Shown here: positions 24,878-32,955 of the stretch, in pieces
Numbering within the stretch: position 1 is the stretch's first letter
Layout: each line of letters begins with the position of its first letter
Program-made: the position numbers and the translations under genes
Assembly (NCBI RefSeq): GCF_000716595.1
Contig: NZ_JNXC01000001.1
Location: forward strand, 620,001-684,000
Origin: Saccharothrix sp. NRRL B-16314
Lineage (GTDB): Bacteria; Actinomycetota; Actinomycetes; Mycobacteriales; Pseudonocardiaceae
Length of the DNA: 64,000 nucleotides
Direction of reading: 5' to 3'
The notes under the pieces: generated by a model
Database searches by the model: none
What the model saw: the letters and a program-made list of their open reading frames with translations, nothing else
Told to the model about the DNA's origin: nothing

Positions 24878-26106
24878 TGAGTCGAGAGAGCGAGTCGGAG
24901 CAGACCCAGCGCACCGTCGCGGAGTTGCTCGCCCAATACGGCGCGGGCTCCGGCGAGGTGACGCCGCGTCGGCGACGCCGCCGTGCCGAAGAGGCCTCGG
25001 AGACCGGTCCGCAGGCCATCATCGACCGGGTCAACTCGGACAGCGGCCGGCTGATGCCGATCCGCGACGAGCCCGCTGCGCCACCACCGCCGCCGCCACC
25101 GGCTCCGTCGCCCCCGCAGTCGCCGCCCGCGCGGTCGCAGCGGCAGCGAGGCGTCGAGACCGAGCGCACGGCCTACCAGCCGCCGGTCGCGCCGCCGCCT
25201 CCCGTCGCGCCGCCGCCGGCAGCCCGGCCCGAACAGCTGTCCAGACCGGACCTCTCGCGGCTGGAGCCGTCGAAGGCCGAATCCGGCCGTCGCCGCGCGC
25301 CGGACGTCGACCCGGCCGAGGAGACGCGGGTCGTCCCGCCGATCGTGGCCGACTACCCGGCTGAGAAGTCCCGGCCCAACCTGTCGAAACCGCAGGTCAA
25401 GCCGTCGAACCTGCGACCGGCGCCGCCTGTCGCGCCACCTGGCGCGCCGCCGTTGGCGAAGCCGCCCGCGCGGGAGCCGGTCACCGAGGTGATGCCGCGC
25501 ATCACGGACAAGCTCACGCCGAACGTGCCGCTGGAGTCGTTGCCGACCGAGTCGGTGCTGATCGTGCCGCCCGCGCCGCCGAGGCTGCCCGAGCCGTTCC
25601 CCGACCAGACCCCCGAGGACTGGTTCGGCGACGACGACGAGCCCGAAGGGGCCGCGGAGCAGGAGAGCACCCAGTTCCACCAGTACGTCGACCTGGACGA
25701 GGAGGACGACGCCGCCGACGACTACCAGCGCCGTGACTTCCCGCGGCGCGAGCCCGAGCGGCGCGAGTCCCAGCGGCGTGACTTCGAGGACGAGCCCGCC
25801 GGGCTGGCCGACGTCGAGGACGACGAGGAGCCGGTCGAGCGCTCGGCCGGCAAGGAGTGGCTGGTCATGATCGGCCAGCTCGCGGTCGGCGTGCTCGGCG
25901 GCGCGGCGCTGTGGCTCGGCTTCAGCTTCCTGTGGCGCACTGCCGCCCCCGCGGCGCTGGTCGTGGCGCTCGGCGTGACCGTGGGCCTGGTGATGGTGGT
26001 CCGCAAGATCCGTCGTGCGGACGACCTCCAGACCACCGTCCTGGCCGTGCTGGTGGGGTTGATCGTCACGGTCTCGCCGGCGGCGATGCTCCTGGTGAAG
26101 TCTTGA
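24877..26106 (+). CDS. Proline-rich protein with C-terminal membrane segments
   Basis: A 409-residue protein. The first ~325 residues are hydrophilic and mostly disordered: an Arg cluster at about 30-36, a Pro-rich run at about 68-80, and Arg/Glu-Asp patches near 270-320. Three hydrophobic segments follow (about 328-350, 355-373 and 385-405). Mycobacteria carry a similar membrane protein in this place between ppx and the TIM-barrel gene, of unknown function. The ATG overlaps the ppx stop by one base; the in-frame GTG at 24868 is an alternative. Confidence 0.7.
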   Translation: MSRESESEQTQRTVAELLAQYGAGSGEVTPRRRRRRAEEASETGPQAIIDRVNSDSGRLMPIRDEPAAPPPPPPPAPSPPQSPPARSQRQRGVETERTAYQPPVAPPPPVAPPPAARPEQLSRPDLSRLEPSKAESGRRRAPDVDPAEETRVVPPIVADYPAEKSRPNLSKPQVKPSNLRPAPPVAPPGAPPLAKPPAREPVTEVMPRITDKLTPNVPLESLPTESVLIVPPAPPRLPEPFPDQTPEDWFGDDDEPEGAAEQESTQFHQYVDLDEEDDAADDYQRRDFPRREPERRESQRRDFEDEPAGLADVEDDEEPVERSAGKEWLVMIGQLAVGVLGGAALWLGFSFLWRTAAPAALVVALGVTVGLVMVVRKIRRADDLQTTVLAVLVGLIVTVSPAAMLLVKS

Positions 26107-26888
26107 TCCCGGTCGGGCTGTCCACCGCGGCCGTGTGGCCGCAACCCGCGGGCGCCGCGTTCCAGGCCGCCGCGGACCTGGGCTACGACGGCGTCGAGGT
26201 CATGGTCTGGGCCGACCCGATCAGCCAGGACGTGAAGGCGCTCGACCGGCTGGCGAAGAGCAGCGGGGTGCCGGTGCTGGCCGTGCACGCGCCGTGCCTG
26301 CTGATCAGCCAGCGGGTGTGGTCGCCCGACCCGGCCGAGCGGCTGCGGCGGAGCGTGCAGGCGGCGAGCGACCTGGGCGCGCGGACGGTCGTGCTGCACC
26401 CGCCGTTCCTGTGGCAGCGGAAGTACGCGGACGGGTTCGCCGACCTGGTGGCGTCGTTGGAGGACGCCAGCGGGGTCGCGATCGCGGTGGAGAACATGTT
26501 CCCGGTGCGACGCGCCCTGGGGCGGGGGCGATCGGTGCAGGTCACGGCGTTCCGGCCGTCGATCGACCCGACGGACGTCGGGCACCGGCACTACACGCTG
26601 GACCTGTCGCACGCTTCGGCCGCGCACGCGGACGTGATGGAGCTGGCCAAGCGCATGGGCGACGGGCTCACCCACGTGCACCTGGCGGACGGTTCGGGCC
26701 TGCCGAAGGACGAGCACCTGGTGCCGGGGCGGGGCACTCAGCCGTGCGGCGAGCTGCTGTCCCACCTGACCAGCACCGGCTTCACCGGCCAGGTCGTGCT
26801 GGAGGTCAACACCCGTCGCGCCCGCACCACCGTCGAACGCGCCGAACTGCTCGCCGAGTCCCTCCTCTTCGCCCGCCTCCACCTCTGA
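26103..26888 (+). CDS. Sugar phosphate isomerase/epimerase-like TIM barrel protein
   Basis: A 261-residue protein of the xylose isomerase-like/AP endonuclease family 2 fold. Metal-site residues fall in DGVEVMVWAD, VHAPCLL, VLHPPF, VAVENMF, TLDLSHAS and THVHLADGS. It is a likely metal-dependent isomerase or epimerase of unknown substrate. The TTG start overlaps the previous stop by 4 bp (TTGA), indicating translational coupling. The mycobacterial homologue occupies the same position. A 22-bp repeat array begins 5 bp past its stop codon. Confidence 0.8.
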   Translation: MIPVGLSTAAVWPQPAGAAFQAAADLGYDGVEVMVWADPISQDVKALDRLAKSSGVPVLAVHAPCLLISQRVWSPDPAERLRRSVQAASDLGARTVVLHPPFLWQRKYADGFADLVASLEDASGVAIAVENMFPVRRALGRGRSVQVTAFRPSIDPTDVGHRHYTLDLSHASAAHADVMELAKRMGDGLTHVHLADGSGLPKDEHLVPGRGTQPCGELLSHLTSTGFTGQVVLEVNTRRARTTVERAELLAESLLFARLHL

Positions 26889-26892
26889 CCCC

Positions 26893-27068
26893 CGCGTGAG
26901 TCCTACGTTCAGAACGCGTGAGTCCTACGTTCCGAACACCCGTGTCCTACGTTCAGGACCCCTGAATTCAACGCTCGGAACATCGCGCGCCCTGTGCTCG
27001 GGCACCGCGCCCTCACCGTTCAGGCACCGTGGGTCGTGCGTTCCCGCACGGTGAACGCGGTGTTCAGG
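26893..27068. repeat. Degenerate tandem array of 22-bp units (copy A)
   Basis: Eight consecutive 22-bp units occupy 26893-27068 with no gaps. The first two are nearly identical (core GTGAGTCCTACGTTC), and the rest drift but keep the phase and the CGTTC/CGCTC block. The array begins 5 bp after the isomerase stop and ends about 55 bp before the proline dehydrogenase promoter. The same unit appears in inverted orientation at 28910-29041. Confidence 0.85.
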
Positions 27069-27123
27069 CGGGTCGGGCAGGTCGGCCCCGAACTCCACAT
27101 CCGCTCCGGCTCACCCCAGCGGC

Positions 27124-27129
27124 TAGGGT
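27124..27129 (+). promoter_or_regulatory. -10 element (TAGGGT) for leaderless proline dehydrogenase mRNA
   Basis: TAGGGT ends 7 nt before the GTG at 27137. No ribosome binding site is present. Confidence 0.6.
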
Positions 27130-27136
27130 CTTGATC

Positions 27137-28060
27137 GTGAATCCGTTGCGCACGTTGATCCTCGCGGCTGCGGGCAACGACACGGTGCGCCGGGTCGTCG
27201 CGACCGCGCCGGTCAGCCGTGACGTCGTGCGCCGGTTCGTGGCCGGCGAGAAGATCACCGACGCGATCGACGCGACCAGCGAACTCGTCGGTCGGCACAG
27301 CCTGCGCGTCACCCTGGACTACCTGGGCGAGGACACCACCGACCGCGCGACGGCCGAACGCACCGTGCGCGCGTACCTGGAGCTGCTGGACCAGCTGCAC
27401 GACGTGGGTCTGGCCGCCGACGCCGAAGTCAGCGTGAAGCTGTCCGCCGTCGGCCTGGCCCTGAGCGAGACCTCGGCGCTGGACAACGCGTCCCGCATCT
27501 GCGCGGCGGCCGAACAAGCCGCCACCACGGTCACCGTCGACATGGAAGACCACACCACCACCGACGCCACCCTGCGCGTGCTCGCCGAACTGCGCCGCCA
27601 CTGGCCGACGGTCGGCACGGTGCTCCAGGCGTACCTGCGCCGCACCCTGGACGACTGCCGCGAGCTCGCGGACACCCGCGTCCGGCTGTGCAAGGGCGCG
27701 TACGCCGAACCCGCGTCGGTGACCTACGTCGACCCGCACGAGGTCGACCTCAACTACGTGCGCTGCGCCAACGTCCTGCTGGCCGGCTCCGGTTACCCGA
27801 TGTTCGCCACCCACGACCCGCGGCTGATCGAGATCATCGGCGAACGCGCCCGCTGGTACGACAAGGCGGTCGAGGACTTCGAGTTCCAGATGCTGTACGG
27901 CGTCCGCACCGGCGAGCAGCTGCACCTCGCGGCGGAGGGGCACGTCGTGCGCGTCTACGTGCCGTTCGGCGAGCAGTGGTACGGGTACCTGATGCGCCGG
28001 CTCGCCGAACGGCCGGCGAACGTCGCCTTCTTCCTGCGCTCGCTGGTCGGCCGTTCGTGA
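27137..28060 (+). CDS. Proline dehydrogenase (monofunctional)
   Basis: A 307-residue FAD enzyme that oxidises proline to pyrroline-5-carboxylate. It is a single-domain PRODH barrel with EVSVKLSAVG, VDMEDHTTTD, LQAYLRRTLDD, RLCKGAYAEP and ATHDPRLI, and the substrate-binding YLMRRLAERP near the end. No P5C dehydrogenase is attached or adjacent; instead a thioesterase follows at 8 bp and proC lies after that. The unit is bracketed by inverted repeat arrays, suggesting it was placed here as a block in this conserved region. Confidence 0.9.
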   Translation: MNPLRTLILAAAGNDTVRRVVATAPVSRDVVRRFVAGEKITDAIDATSELVGRHSLRVTLDYLGEDTTDRATAERTVRAYLELLDQLHDVGLAADAEVSVKLSAVGLALSETSALDNASRICAAAEQAATTVTVDMEDHTTTDATLRVLAELRRHWPTVGTVLQAYLRRTLDDCRELADTRVRLCKGAYAEPASVTYVDPHEVDLNYVRCANVLLAGSGYPMFATHDPRLIEIIGERARWYDKAVEDFEFQMLYGVRTGEQLHLAAEGHVVRVYVPFGEQWYGYLMRRLAERPANVAFFLRSLVGRS

Positions 28061-28068
28061 GGAGCCCT

Positions 28069-28875
28069 GTGTCCTTCTCGGTAGCCAGTGCGGTCCGCCC
28101 CCTGGGCGACGGCACGTACACCGCGTCCCTGCCCGCCGAGTGGACGGTCGGTCCCAAGCCGCACGGCGGGTTCCTGCTGGCCCTGGTCGCGCGGGCAGCG
28201 GTGGACAGCGCGCGGGCGGCGGTGCCCGGCCCCGACGACCTCGCGCCGCTGGCGGTGAGCACGCAGTTCCTGCGCGCGCCGGAGGTGGGGCCGGTGCTGC
28301 TGCGGACGCAGGTGCGCAAGGCCGGGCGGACGGCGACCGTGGTGACGTCGTCGCTGGAGCAGCGCGGGCGCAGCTGCGTCGAGGCGGTGGTGACGGTCGG
28401 GCGGATGCCCGACGGCGTGCCGGACTACGTCGACCTGCCGGACATGGCCGCCGCGCCGCCCGCCGACGCGATCGACCTGGCGTCCACGGGGTCCGGTGGC
28501 GTGTACAAGCTCGGGTCGGTGTGCGACGTGCGGCTGGACAAGGAGGGCGCCGGGTTCCTGGAGGGACGCGTGGGCGACCCGTTGGTGCTGCGGCTGTGGG
28601 TTCGTCCGCTGGGTGAGCGGCCGGATCCGTACTTCGCGCTGATCGCCGGGGACATCTCGATGCCGGTGACGTTCAACCTGGGTCGGTTCGGGTGGTCGCC
28701 GACGGTGCAGATGACGTCGTTGCTGCGGGCGCACCCGGCGCCGGGGTGGCTGCGCGTGCGGGTGTCGTGCAGCGCGGTGCACGGGCAGTGGTTCGACGAG
28801 GACGCCGTGGTGATCGACTCCTCCGGGCGGCTGGTGTGCCAGGCGCGGCAGCTGGCGTTGACGCCGGCGGGCTGA
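28069..28875 (+). CDS. Acyl-CoA thioesterase family protein (double hotdog fold)
   Basis: A 268-residue protein with two hotdog-like halves. WTVGPKPHGGFLLALVARA in the first half is the usual active-site helix entry, and the second half includes MPVTFNLGRFGWSPTVQMT. It resembles the mycobacterial thioesterase-like protein next to proC. The likely reaction is hydrolysis of an acyl-CoA, substrate unknown. GGAG at 28061-28064 sets the GTG start. It lies 8 bp after proline dehydrogenase and is probably in the same operon. Confidence 0.75.
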   Translation: MSFSVASAVRPLGDGTYTASLPAEWTVGPKPHGGFLLALVARAAVDSARAAVPGPDDLAPLAVSTQFLRAPEVGPVLLRTQVRKAGRTATVVTSSLEQRGRSCVEAVVTVGRMPDGVPDYVDLPDMAAAPPADAIDLASTGSGGVYKLGSVCDVRLDKEGAGFLEGRVGDPLVLRLWVRPLGERPDPYFALIAGDISMPVTFNLGRFGWSPTVQMTSLLRAHPAPGWLRVRVSCSAVHGQWFDEDAVVIDSSGRLVCQARQLALTPAG

Positions 28876-28909
28876 CCGGCCCGCCGTGCCTGACCGGAGC
28901 TCTCCCGCG

Positions 28910-29041
28910 TCCTGAGCGTTGAATTCGGGTGTTCCGAACGTTGGACTCACGCGTTCTGAACGTAGGACTCACGCGTTCTGAACGTAGGACTCACGGGTTT
29001 TGGGCGTTGGACTCGCGCGCTCGGGAGGTACGGCTCGCGCG
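28910..29041. repeat. Degenerate tandem array of 22-bp units (copy B, inverted relative to A)
   Basis: Six exact-length 22-bp units fill 28910-29041. Units 3 and 4 (28954-28975 and 28976-28997) differ by one base. The core GAACGTAGGACTCAC is the reverse complement of the array A core. The array ends 12 bp before the CAGGCT -10 of proC. Confidence 0.85.
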
Positions 29042-29065
29042 GGGTGGGCGTGGCAGGCTTGGGGC

Positions 29066-29878
29066 ATGACGACCATCGCCGTGTTGGGGGCTGGCAAGAT
29101 CGGTGAAGCCCTGCTGTCCGGGCTCCTGCAAGGGGGCCGCAAGGCCGACGAGCTGCTCTTCACCGAGAAGCACCCGGACCGCGCGGCAGCGCTGACGGCG
29201 CAGTACGGGGTGGAAGGCCTCGACGTGCCGGGCGCCGCGCAGCGGGCCGACGTGCTCGTGGTCGCGGTCAAGCCGCAGGACATCGAACCCCTGCTGGACG
29301 AGCTGGCGCCGGTGATCAAGCCCGGCACCCTGGTCGTCTCGCTGTGCGCGGGCCTCCCGACGTCCCTGTACGAGCGCAGGCTCCCCGACAGCACCCCCGT
29401 CGTCCGGGTCATGCCGAACACCCCGATGGTCGTCGGCGAGGCGATGAGCGCCATCTCGGCCGGCCGGTACGCCACCGACGAGCACCTGAACCTGGTCGAG
29501 GAGCTGCTGCGCACCGTCGGCCAGGTCGCGCGCGTCCCGGAGAGCCAGCAGGACGCCGTCACGGCCCTGTCCGGCTCCGGCCCGGCCTACTTCTTCTACC
29601 TGGTCGAGGCCATGATCGACGCGGGCATCCTGCTCGGCATCCCGCGCGACCTCGCGGGCCGGCTCATCATCCAGTCGGCGGTCGGCGCGGCCACCATGCT
29701 GAACGAAGGCGACCAGCACCCCGTCATCCTCCGCGAAGCCGTCACGTCACCCGCCGGCACCACCATCATGGCCATCCGCGAGCTGGAGAAGCACGGCGTC
29801 CGCGCGGCCATGCTGGCGGCCATCGAAGCAGCTCGCGACCGTTCGGTGGAACTGGGACGGGACCACGAGGCGGACTGA
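29066..29878 (+). CDS. proC: Pyrroline-5-carboxylate reductase
   Basis: A 270-residue enzyme making proline from P5C with NAD(P)H. The Rossmann motif is IAVLGAGKIGEALLSGLL at residues 4-21. VVAVKPQDI, VRVMPNTPMVVGEAM and the dimer/active-site block LSGSGPAYFFYLVEAMIDAG follow, and REAVTSPAGTT completes the signature. CAGGCT lies 6 nt before the ATG at 29066 with no ribosome binding site. It sits just past proline dehydrogenase, its catabolic opposite, though each has its own promoter and a repeat array lies between. Confidence 0.95.
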   Translation: MTTIAVLGAGKIGEALLSGLLQGGRKADELLFTEKHPDRAAALTAQYGVEGLDVPGAAQRADVLVVAVKPQDIEPLLDELAPVIKPGTLVVSLCAGLPTSLYERRLPDSTPVVRVMPNTPMVVGEAMSAISAGRYATDEHLNLVEELLRTVGQVARVPESQQDAVTALSGSGPAYFFYLVEAMIDAGILLGIPRDLAGRLIIQSAVGAATMLNEGDQHPVILREAVTSPAGTTIMAIRELEKHGVRAAMLAAIEAARDRSVELGRDHEAD

Positions 29879-29998
29879 TACCGCCATTGGCCGTCGCACC
29901 AGTCCCACCTGTCCCGTTACCCTCAAGGGAGCACGTGCGTGTCGAACCGTCGGTGGGGAAGCCGACGGCACGACGCGTGTCGAAGGACGCGGTGATCC

Positions 29999-30202
29999 AT
30001 GCCTGCGGAGGAGAAGTCGCTCGGCCAAGTCAGGTTCCTGACGGTCGCCGAGGTCGCGCTGATGATGCGCGTGTCGAAGATGACGGTGTACCGGCTGGTT
30101 CACTCCGGTGAGCTGACGGCGGTGCGCGTCGGCAAGTCGTTCAGGGTGCCGGAGAAGGCGGTCCACGAGTACCTGCGGAACGCCTACTTCGACGCCGGGT
30201 GA
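29999..30202 (+). CDS. Excisionase-type helix-turn-helix DNA-binding protein
   Basis: A 67-residue protein with a MerR/excisionase winged helix (FLTVAEVALMMRVSKMTVYRL, then VRVGKSFRVPEKAVHEYL). In actinobacteria a conserved protein of this type sits between proC and the bS22 gene and is not linked to phages. It is related to, but distinct from, the BldC protein encoded at 57952-58170. DNA targets are unknown. Confidence 0.85.
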   Translation: MPAEEKSLGQVRFLTVAEVALMMRVSKMTVYRLVHSGELTAVRVGKSFRVPEKAVHEYLRNAYFDAG

Positions 30203-30324
30203 GGCCGGGCTCGGAGCGGCGGGTAAAGTGATAGGCCGTTCGTGCCTGGTGTCGGCGCGCCCTCTTGACGGGTGTTTCCACCGGCGCGTGGAGACCACCA
30301 ACGTCTAGTAGTGAAGGAACCCGC

Positions 30325-30426
30325 ATGGGCTCGGTCATCAAGAAGCGCCGCAAGCGCATGTCGAAGAAGAAGCACCGCAAGTTGCTGCGCAAGACGCGGG
30401 TCCAGCGCAGGAAGCGCGGCAAGTAA
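30325..30426 (+). CDS. 30S ribosomal protein bS22 (AURKAIP1/COX24-like, 33 aa)
   Basis: A 33-codon gene, [20 protein letters not shown] and a basic end RRKRGK, with 20 Lys or Arg residues. It matches the tiny ribosomal protein bS22 seen in mycobacterial 30S structures and conserved across Actinobacteria. AAGGA at 30314-30318 is a good ribosome binding site, and a strong terminator follows directly. Its location between the HTH gene and an epimerase gene is the conserved one. It binds rRNA near the decoding region in the cytoplasm. Confidence 0.93.
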   Translation: MGSVIKKRRKRMSKKKHRKLLRKTRVQRRKRGK

Positions 30427-30442
30427 CCCCTGCGGGTTCTCG

Positions 30443-30483
30443 CACCGCCAGTCCCCCGGCGACCAGCCGTGGGACTGGCGGTG
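30443..30483 (+). terminator. Strong intrinsic terminator after bS22
   Basis: CACCGCCAGTCCC (30443-30455) pairs perfectly with GGGACTGGCGGTG (30471-30483), a 13-bp stem with a 15-nt loop, followed by TTGTCGTT. It begins 16 bp after the bS22 stop. Confidence 0.85.
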
Positions 30484-30495
30484 TTGTCGTTCCGC

Positions 30496-30562
30496 CCCGG
30501 CCCGCGCGCACCGGCCGCCCCGGCCCGCGCGCACCGGCCATCCCGGCCCGCGCGCACCGGCC
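30496..30562. repeat. Three 23-bp tandem repeats after the bS22 terminator
   Basis: A 21-bp core, beginning CCCGGCCCGCGCGCA and ending CCGGCC, occurs at 30496, 30519 and 30542. The cores are identical and separated by two variable bases. The unit is unrelated to the 22-bp arrays nearby. Confidence 0.85.
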
Positions 30563-30693
30563 GTCGGAGCCGCCATCCGGGTGATTGTCCGGTGAAGCCC
30601 TGGTGACCTGCGTCAAGACGCCGCTCCTCGTCCCGGGTCGCCTCCGGTTCCCGGCTAGCATCGACGAGTCGCACCACCCGCACAGGGAGTCGC

Positions 30694-31731
30694 ATGGCGC
30701 CCAAGGTCGTTCTCGTCACCGGTTGCAGCCGGTTCCTCGGCGGTCACCTCGCCGCGCGCTTCGCGGCGAACCCGGACGTCGACCGGGTCCTCGGCGTCGA
30801 CACCGAGCCGCCGTCGCGTGACCTGCTGCGCCGCATGGGCCGCGCCGAGTTCGTGCGCGCCGACATCCGCAACCCCCTCATCGCCAAGGTCATCGCCACC
30901 GCGCAGGTCGACACGGTCGTGCACGCGTCGGTGACCGCGAACCCGGCCGGGCCGACCGGCCGCACCGCGATGAAGGAGATGAACGTCATCGGCACGATGC
31001 AGCTGCTGGCCGCGTGCCAGAAGTCGCCGCACGTGCGCAAGCTGGTGGTGAAGTCGACCAGCGCGGTGTACGGGTCGAGTTCACGCGACCCGGCGGTGTT
31101 CACCGAGGACATGGGGCCGAAGGACCTGCCGTCCAGCGGGTACGCCAAGGACGCGGTCGAGGTCGAGGGGTACGTGCGCGGGTTCGCCCGGCGCCGGCCG
31201 GACGTCGACGTCACCGCGCTGAGGTTCACCAACTTCATCGGCCCGCGCATCGACACGGTGCTGACCAGGTACTTCGCCCTGCCGGTCGTGCCGACGGTGC
31301 TGGGCTACGACGCCAGGGTGCAGTTGCTGCACTCCGAGGACGCGCTGGCCGTCCTGGAACGGGCGGCGCTGCACGACCTGCCCGGCGTGTACAACGTGGG
31401 CGGTGACGGCGTGCTGATGCTGTCCCAGGCCATCCGCCGGGCCGGGCGGGTCAACCTGCGGGTGCCGAGCGCGTCGGTGCCGACCGTGGGCAGGTTGTTC
31501 CGCGGTGCCAGGCTGGTGGACTTCTCCCCGGACCAGATGAGGTTCCTCAACTGGGGCCGGGTGGTGGACACGACGCTGCTGAAGCAGGAGTTCGGCTTCA
31601 CCCCGAGGTGGACGACCCAGCAGGCGTTCGACGACTACGTGAGCGGGCGCGCCCTGCGTCCGCTGATCGATCCCGAGGTGGTGGCTTCGGTCGAGCGGGG
31701 CGTGCTCGACCTGGCCGCCAGGTTCCGTTAG
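30694..31731 (+). CDS. NAD-dependent epimerase/dehydratase family protein
   Basis: A 345-residue extended SDR. VVLVTGCSRFLGGHLAARF at residues 5-23 is the cofactor motif, and a catalytic region with STSAVYGSSS and SSGYAKDAVE carries the YxxxK pair. It resembles the GalE-like sugar epimerase that follows bS22 in mycobacteria. The substrate is unproven, and the C-terminal region is shorter on typical UDP-sugar motifs than true GalE. GGGAG just upstream and TAGCAT at 30656-30661 give a plausible promoter and ribosome binding site. It is probably co-transcribed with the acyltransferase. Confidence 0.8.
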   Translation: MAPKVVLVTGCSRFLGGHLAARFAANPDVDRVLGVDTEPPSRDLLRRMGRAEFVRADIRNPLIAKVIATAQVDTVVHASVTANPAGPTGRTAMKEMNVIGTMQLLAACQKSPHVRKLVVKSTSAVYGSSSRDPAVFTEDMGPKDLPSSGYAKDAVEVEGYVRGFARRRPDVDVTALRFTNFIGPRIDTVLTRYFALPVVPTVLGYDARVQLLHSEDALAVLERAALHDLPGVYNVGGDGVLMLSQAIRRAGRVNLRVPSASVPTVGRLFRGARLVDFSPDQMRFLNWGRVVDTTLLKQEFGFTPRWTTQQAFDDYVSGRALRPLIDPEVVASVERGVLDLAARFR

Positions 31732-31761
31732 GCGCCGGTGGACGGCGAGGAGGTGGACGCG

Positions 31762-32757
31762 GTGGCAGAGGCACGGGTGATCCCGCTGCACGGTGCGGAC
31801 CGGGAGGCACCCCGACGACGGCGCGGCGCGGTCCAGGCGCGACCCCCGGCCGTCGTTCCCGAGCCCGCGGACGAAGTGCCGGAGGAGCTGTCGGGGGAGC
31901 CGGGGCGTGAGCCCGCAGCGTGGGAGCGGCGTCTGGCGGAGCTGCTGACGTTCGCCCGCAGACGCCTCCAGGGCGACTACGAGGTGGACGAGTTCGGCTT
32001 CGACCCCGACTTGACCGACCACGTCCTGATGCCGCCGCTCCGGCCGCTGTACGAGAAGTGGTTCCGGGTGGAGACGATCGGCATGCACAACGTGCCGGGC
32101 GAGGGCGGCGCGCTGATCGTCGCCAACCACTCCGGCACGCTGCCGCTGGACGCGACGATGACTGCGTTCGCGATGCGGGCGGACCACCCGAAGCACCGTC
32201 ACCTGCGGATGCTGGGCGCGGACCTGGTGTTCAAGACGTCGGTGCTGGGTGCGCTGGCGCGCAAGTCGGGGCAGACGCTGGCGTGCAACCCGGACGCGGA
32301 ACGGCTGCTCGGCTCCGGTGAGCTGGTCGGCGTGTGGCCGGAGGGCTTCAAGGGCATCGGGAAGCCGTTCAAGGACCGGTACAAGCTCCAGCGGTTCGGG
32401 CGGGGCGGGTTCGTGTCGGCGGCGCTGAACACCGGTGTGCCGATCATCCCGTGCTCGATCGTGGGCGCGGAGGAGATCTACCCGAAGATCGGCGACATCA
32501 GGTCGCTGGCGAGGCTGCTGGGGCTGCCGTACTTCCCGGTGACGCCGTTCTTCCCGTTGCTCGGGCCGCTGGGCGCCATCCCGTTGCCGTCGAAGTGGTA
32601 CATCGAGTTCGGCGAGCCGATCCGGACGGACGTGTACGGCGAGCACGCGGCGGACGACCCGATGCTGGTGTTCAACCTGACCGACCAGGTGCGGGAGACC
32701 ATCCAGCAGACCCTGTACCGACTGCTCACGCAGCGTCGGAACGTCTTCCTGGGCTGA
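31762..32757 (+). CDS. 1-acylglycerol-3-phosphate-type acyltransferase (PlsC family)
   Basis: About 331 residues. An N-terminal ~90-residue Arg/Pro/Glu-rich extension precedes a PlsC-like acyltransferase domain with NHSGTLPLDA (the His-containing motif, Asp in the usual place) and VWPEGFKGIGK. The family transfers acyl chains to lysophospholipids or related lipids at the membrane. GAGGAGG at 31747-31753 favours the GTG at 31762, though the GTG at 31738 is also in frame. The epimerase-acyltransferase pair is conserved in mycobacteria, suggesting a shared envelope-lipid role. Confidence 0.78.
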   Translation: MAEARVIPLHGADREAPRRRRGAVQARPPAVVPEPADEVPEELSGEPGREPAAWERRLAELLTFARRRLQGDYEVDEFGFDPDLTDHVLMPPLRPLYEKWFRVETIGMHNVPGEGGALIVANHSGTLPLDATMTAFAMRADHPKHRHLRMLGADLVFKTSVLGALARKSGQTLACNPDAERLLGSGELVGVWPEGFKGIGKPFKDRYKLQRFGRGGFVSAALNTGVPIIPCSIVGAEEIYPKIGDIRSLARLLGLPYFPVTPFFPLLGPLGAIPLPSKWYIEFGEPIRTDVYGEHAADDPMLVFNLTDQVRETIQQTLYRLLTQRRNVFLG

Positions 32758-32797
32758 GTACCGGCCCGGGTGTCGGCGGGGCACGGCAGCGCAGTGG

Positions 32798-32887
32798 GCT
32801 GAGTCCGGCCTAGTGCCGGCGGGAGGCAGCGGCAGCGCAGTGGCTGAGTCCGGCCTAGTGCCGGCGGGAGGCAGCGGCAGCGCGGTG
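32798..32887. repeat. 45-bp direct tandem duplication
   Basis: Positions 32798-32842 and 32843-32887 are two copies of a 45-bp segment that differ by one base. A more diverged partial copy precedes them from the acyltransferase stop onward. They fill part of the gap between the convergent acyltransferase and HAD phosphatase genes. Confidence 0.85.
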
Positions 32888-32920
32888 GGCAGGCAGCGCG
32901 GTGTGCAGGCAGGGTGGGGC

Positions 32921-32941
32921 GGTCGGCGGTCGGCGGTCGGC
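32921..32941. repeat. GGTCGGC heptamer repeated three times
   Basis: Three perfect tandem copies of GGTCGGC, then a broken fourth, lie just before the stop of the HAD phosphatase gene. With the 45-bp copies next to it, this 198-bp convergent gap is almost entirely simple repeats. Confidence 0.7.
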
Positions 32942-32955
32942 GGTTGTGGGCGGGG

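Noticed and set aside
26893..29041. CRISPR array
   Set aside because: The 22-bp units are directly adjacent with no unique spacers, degrade gradually, and no cas genes are present.
29999..30202. Phage or integrative-element excisionase
   Set aside because: The protein is excisionase-like in fold, but there is no integrase, attachment site or phage gene. It is a conserved chromosomal gene next to bS22 in actinobacteria.
31081..32784. 567-codon minus-strand open frame opposite the epimerase and acyltransferase
   Set aside because: It is a low-complexity Arg/His/Gln translation, an antisense shadow of conserved sense genes.
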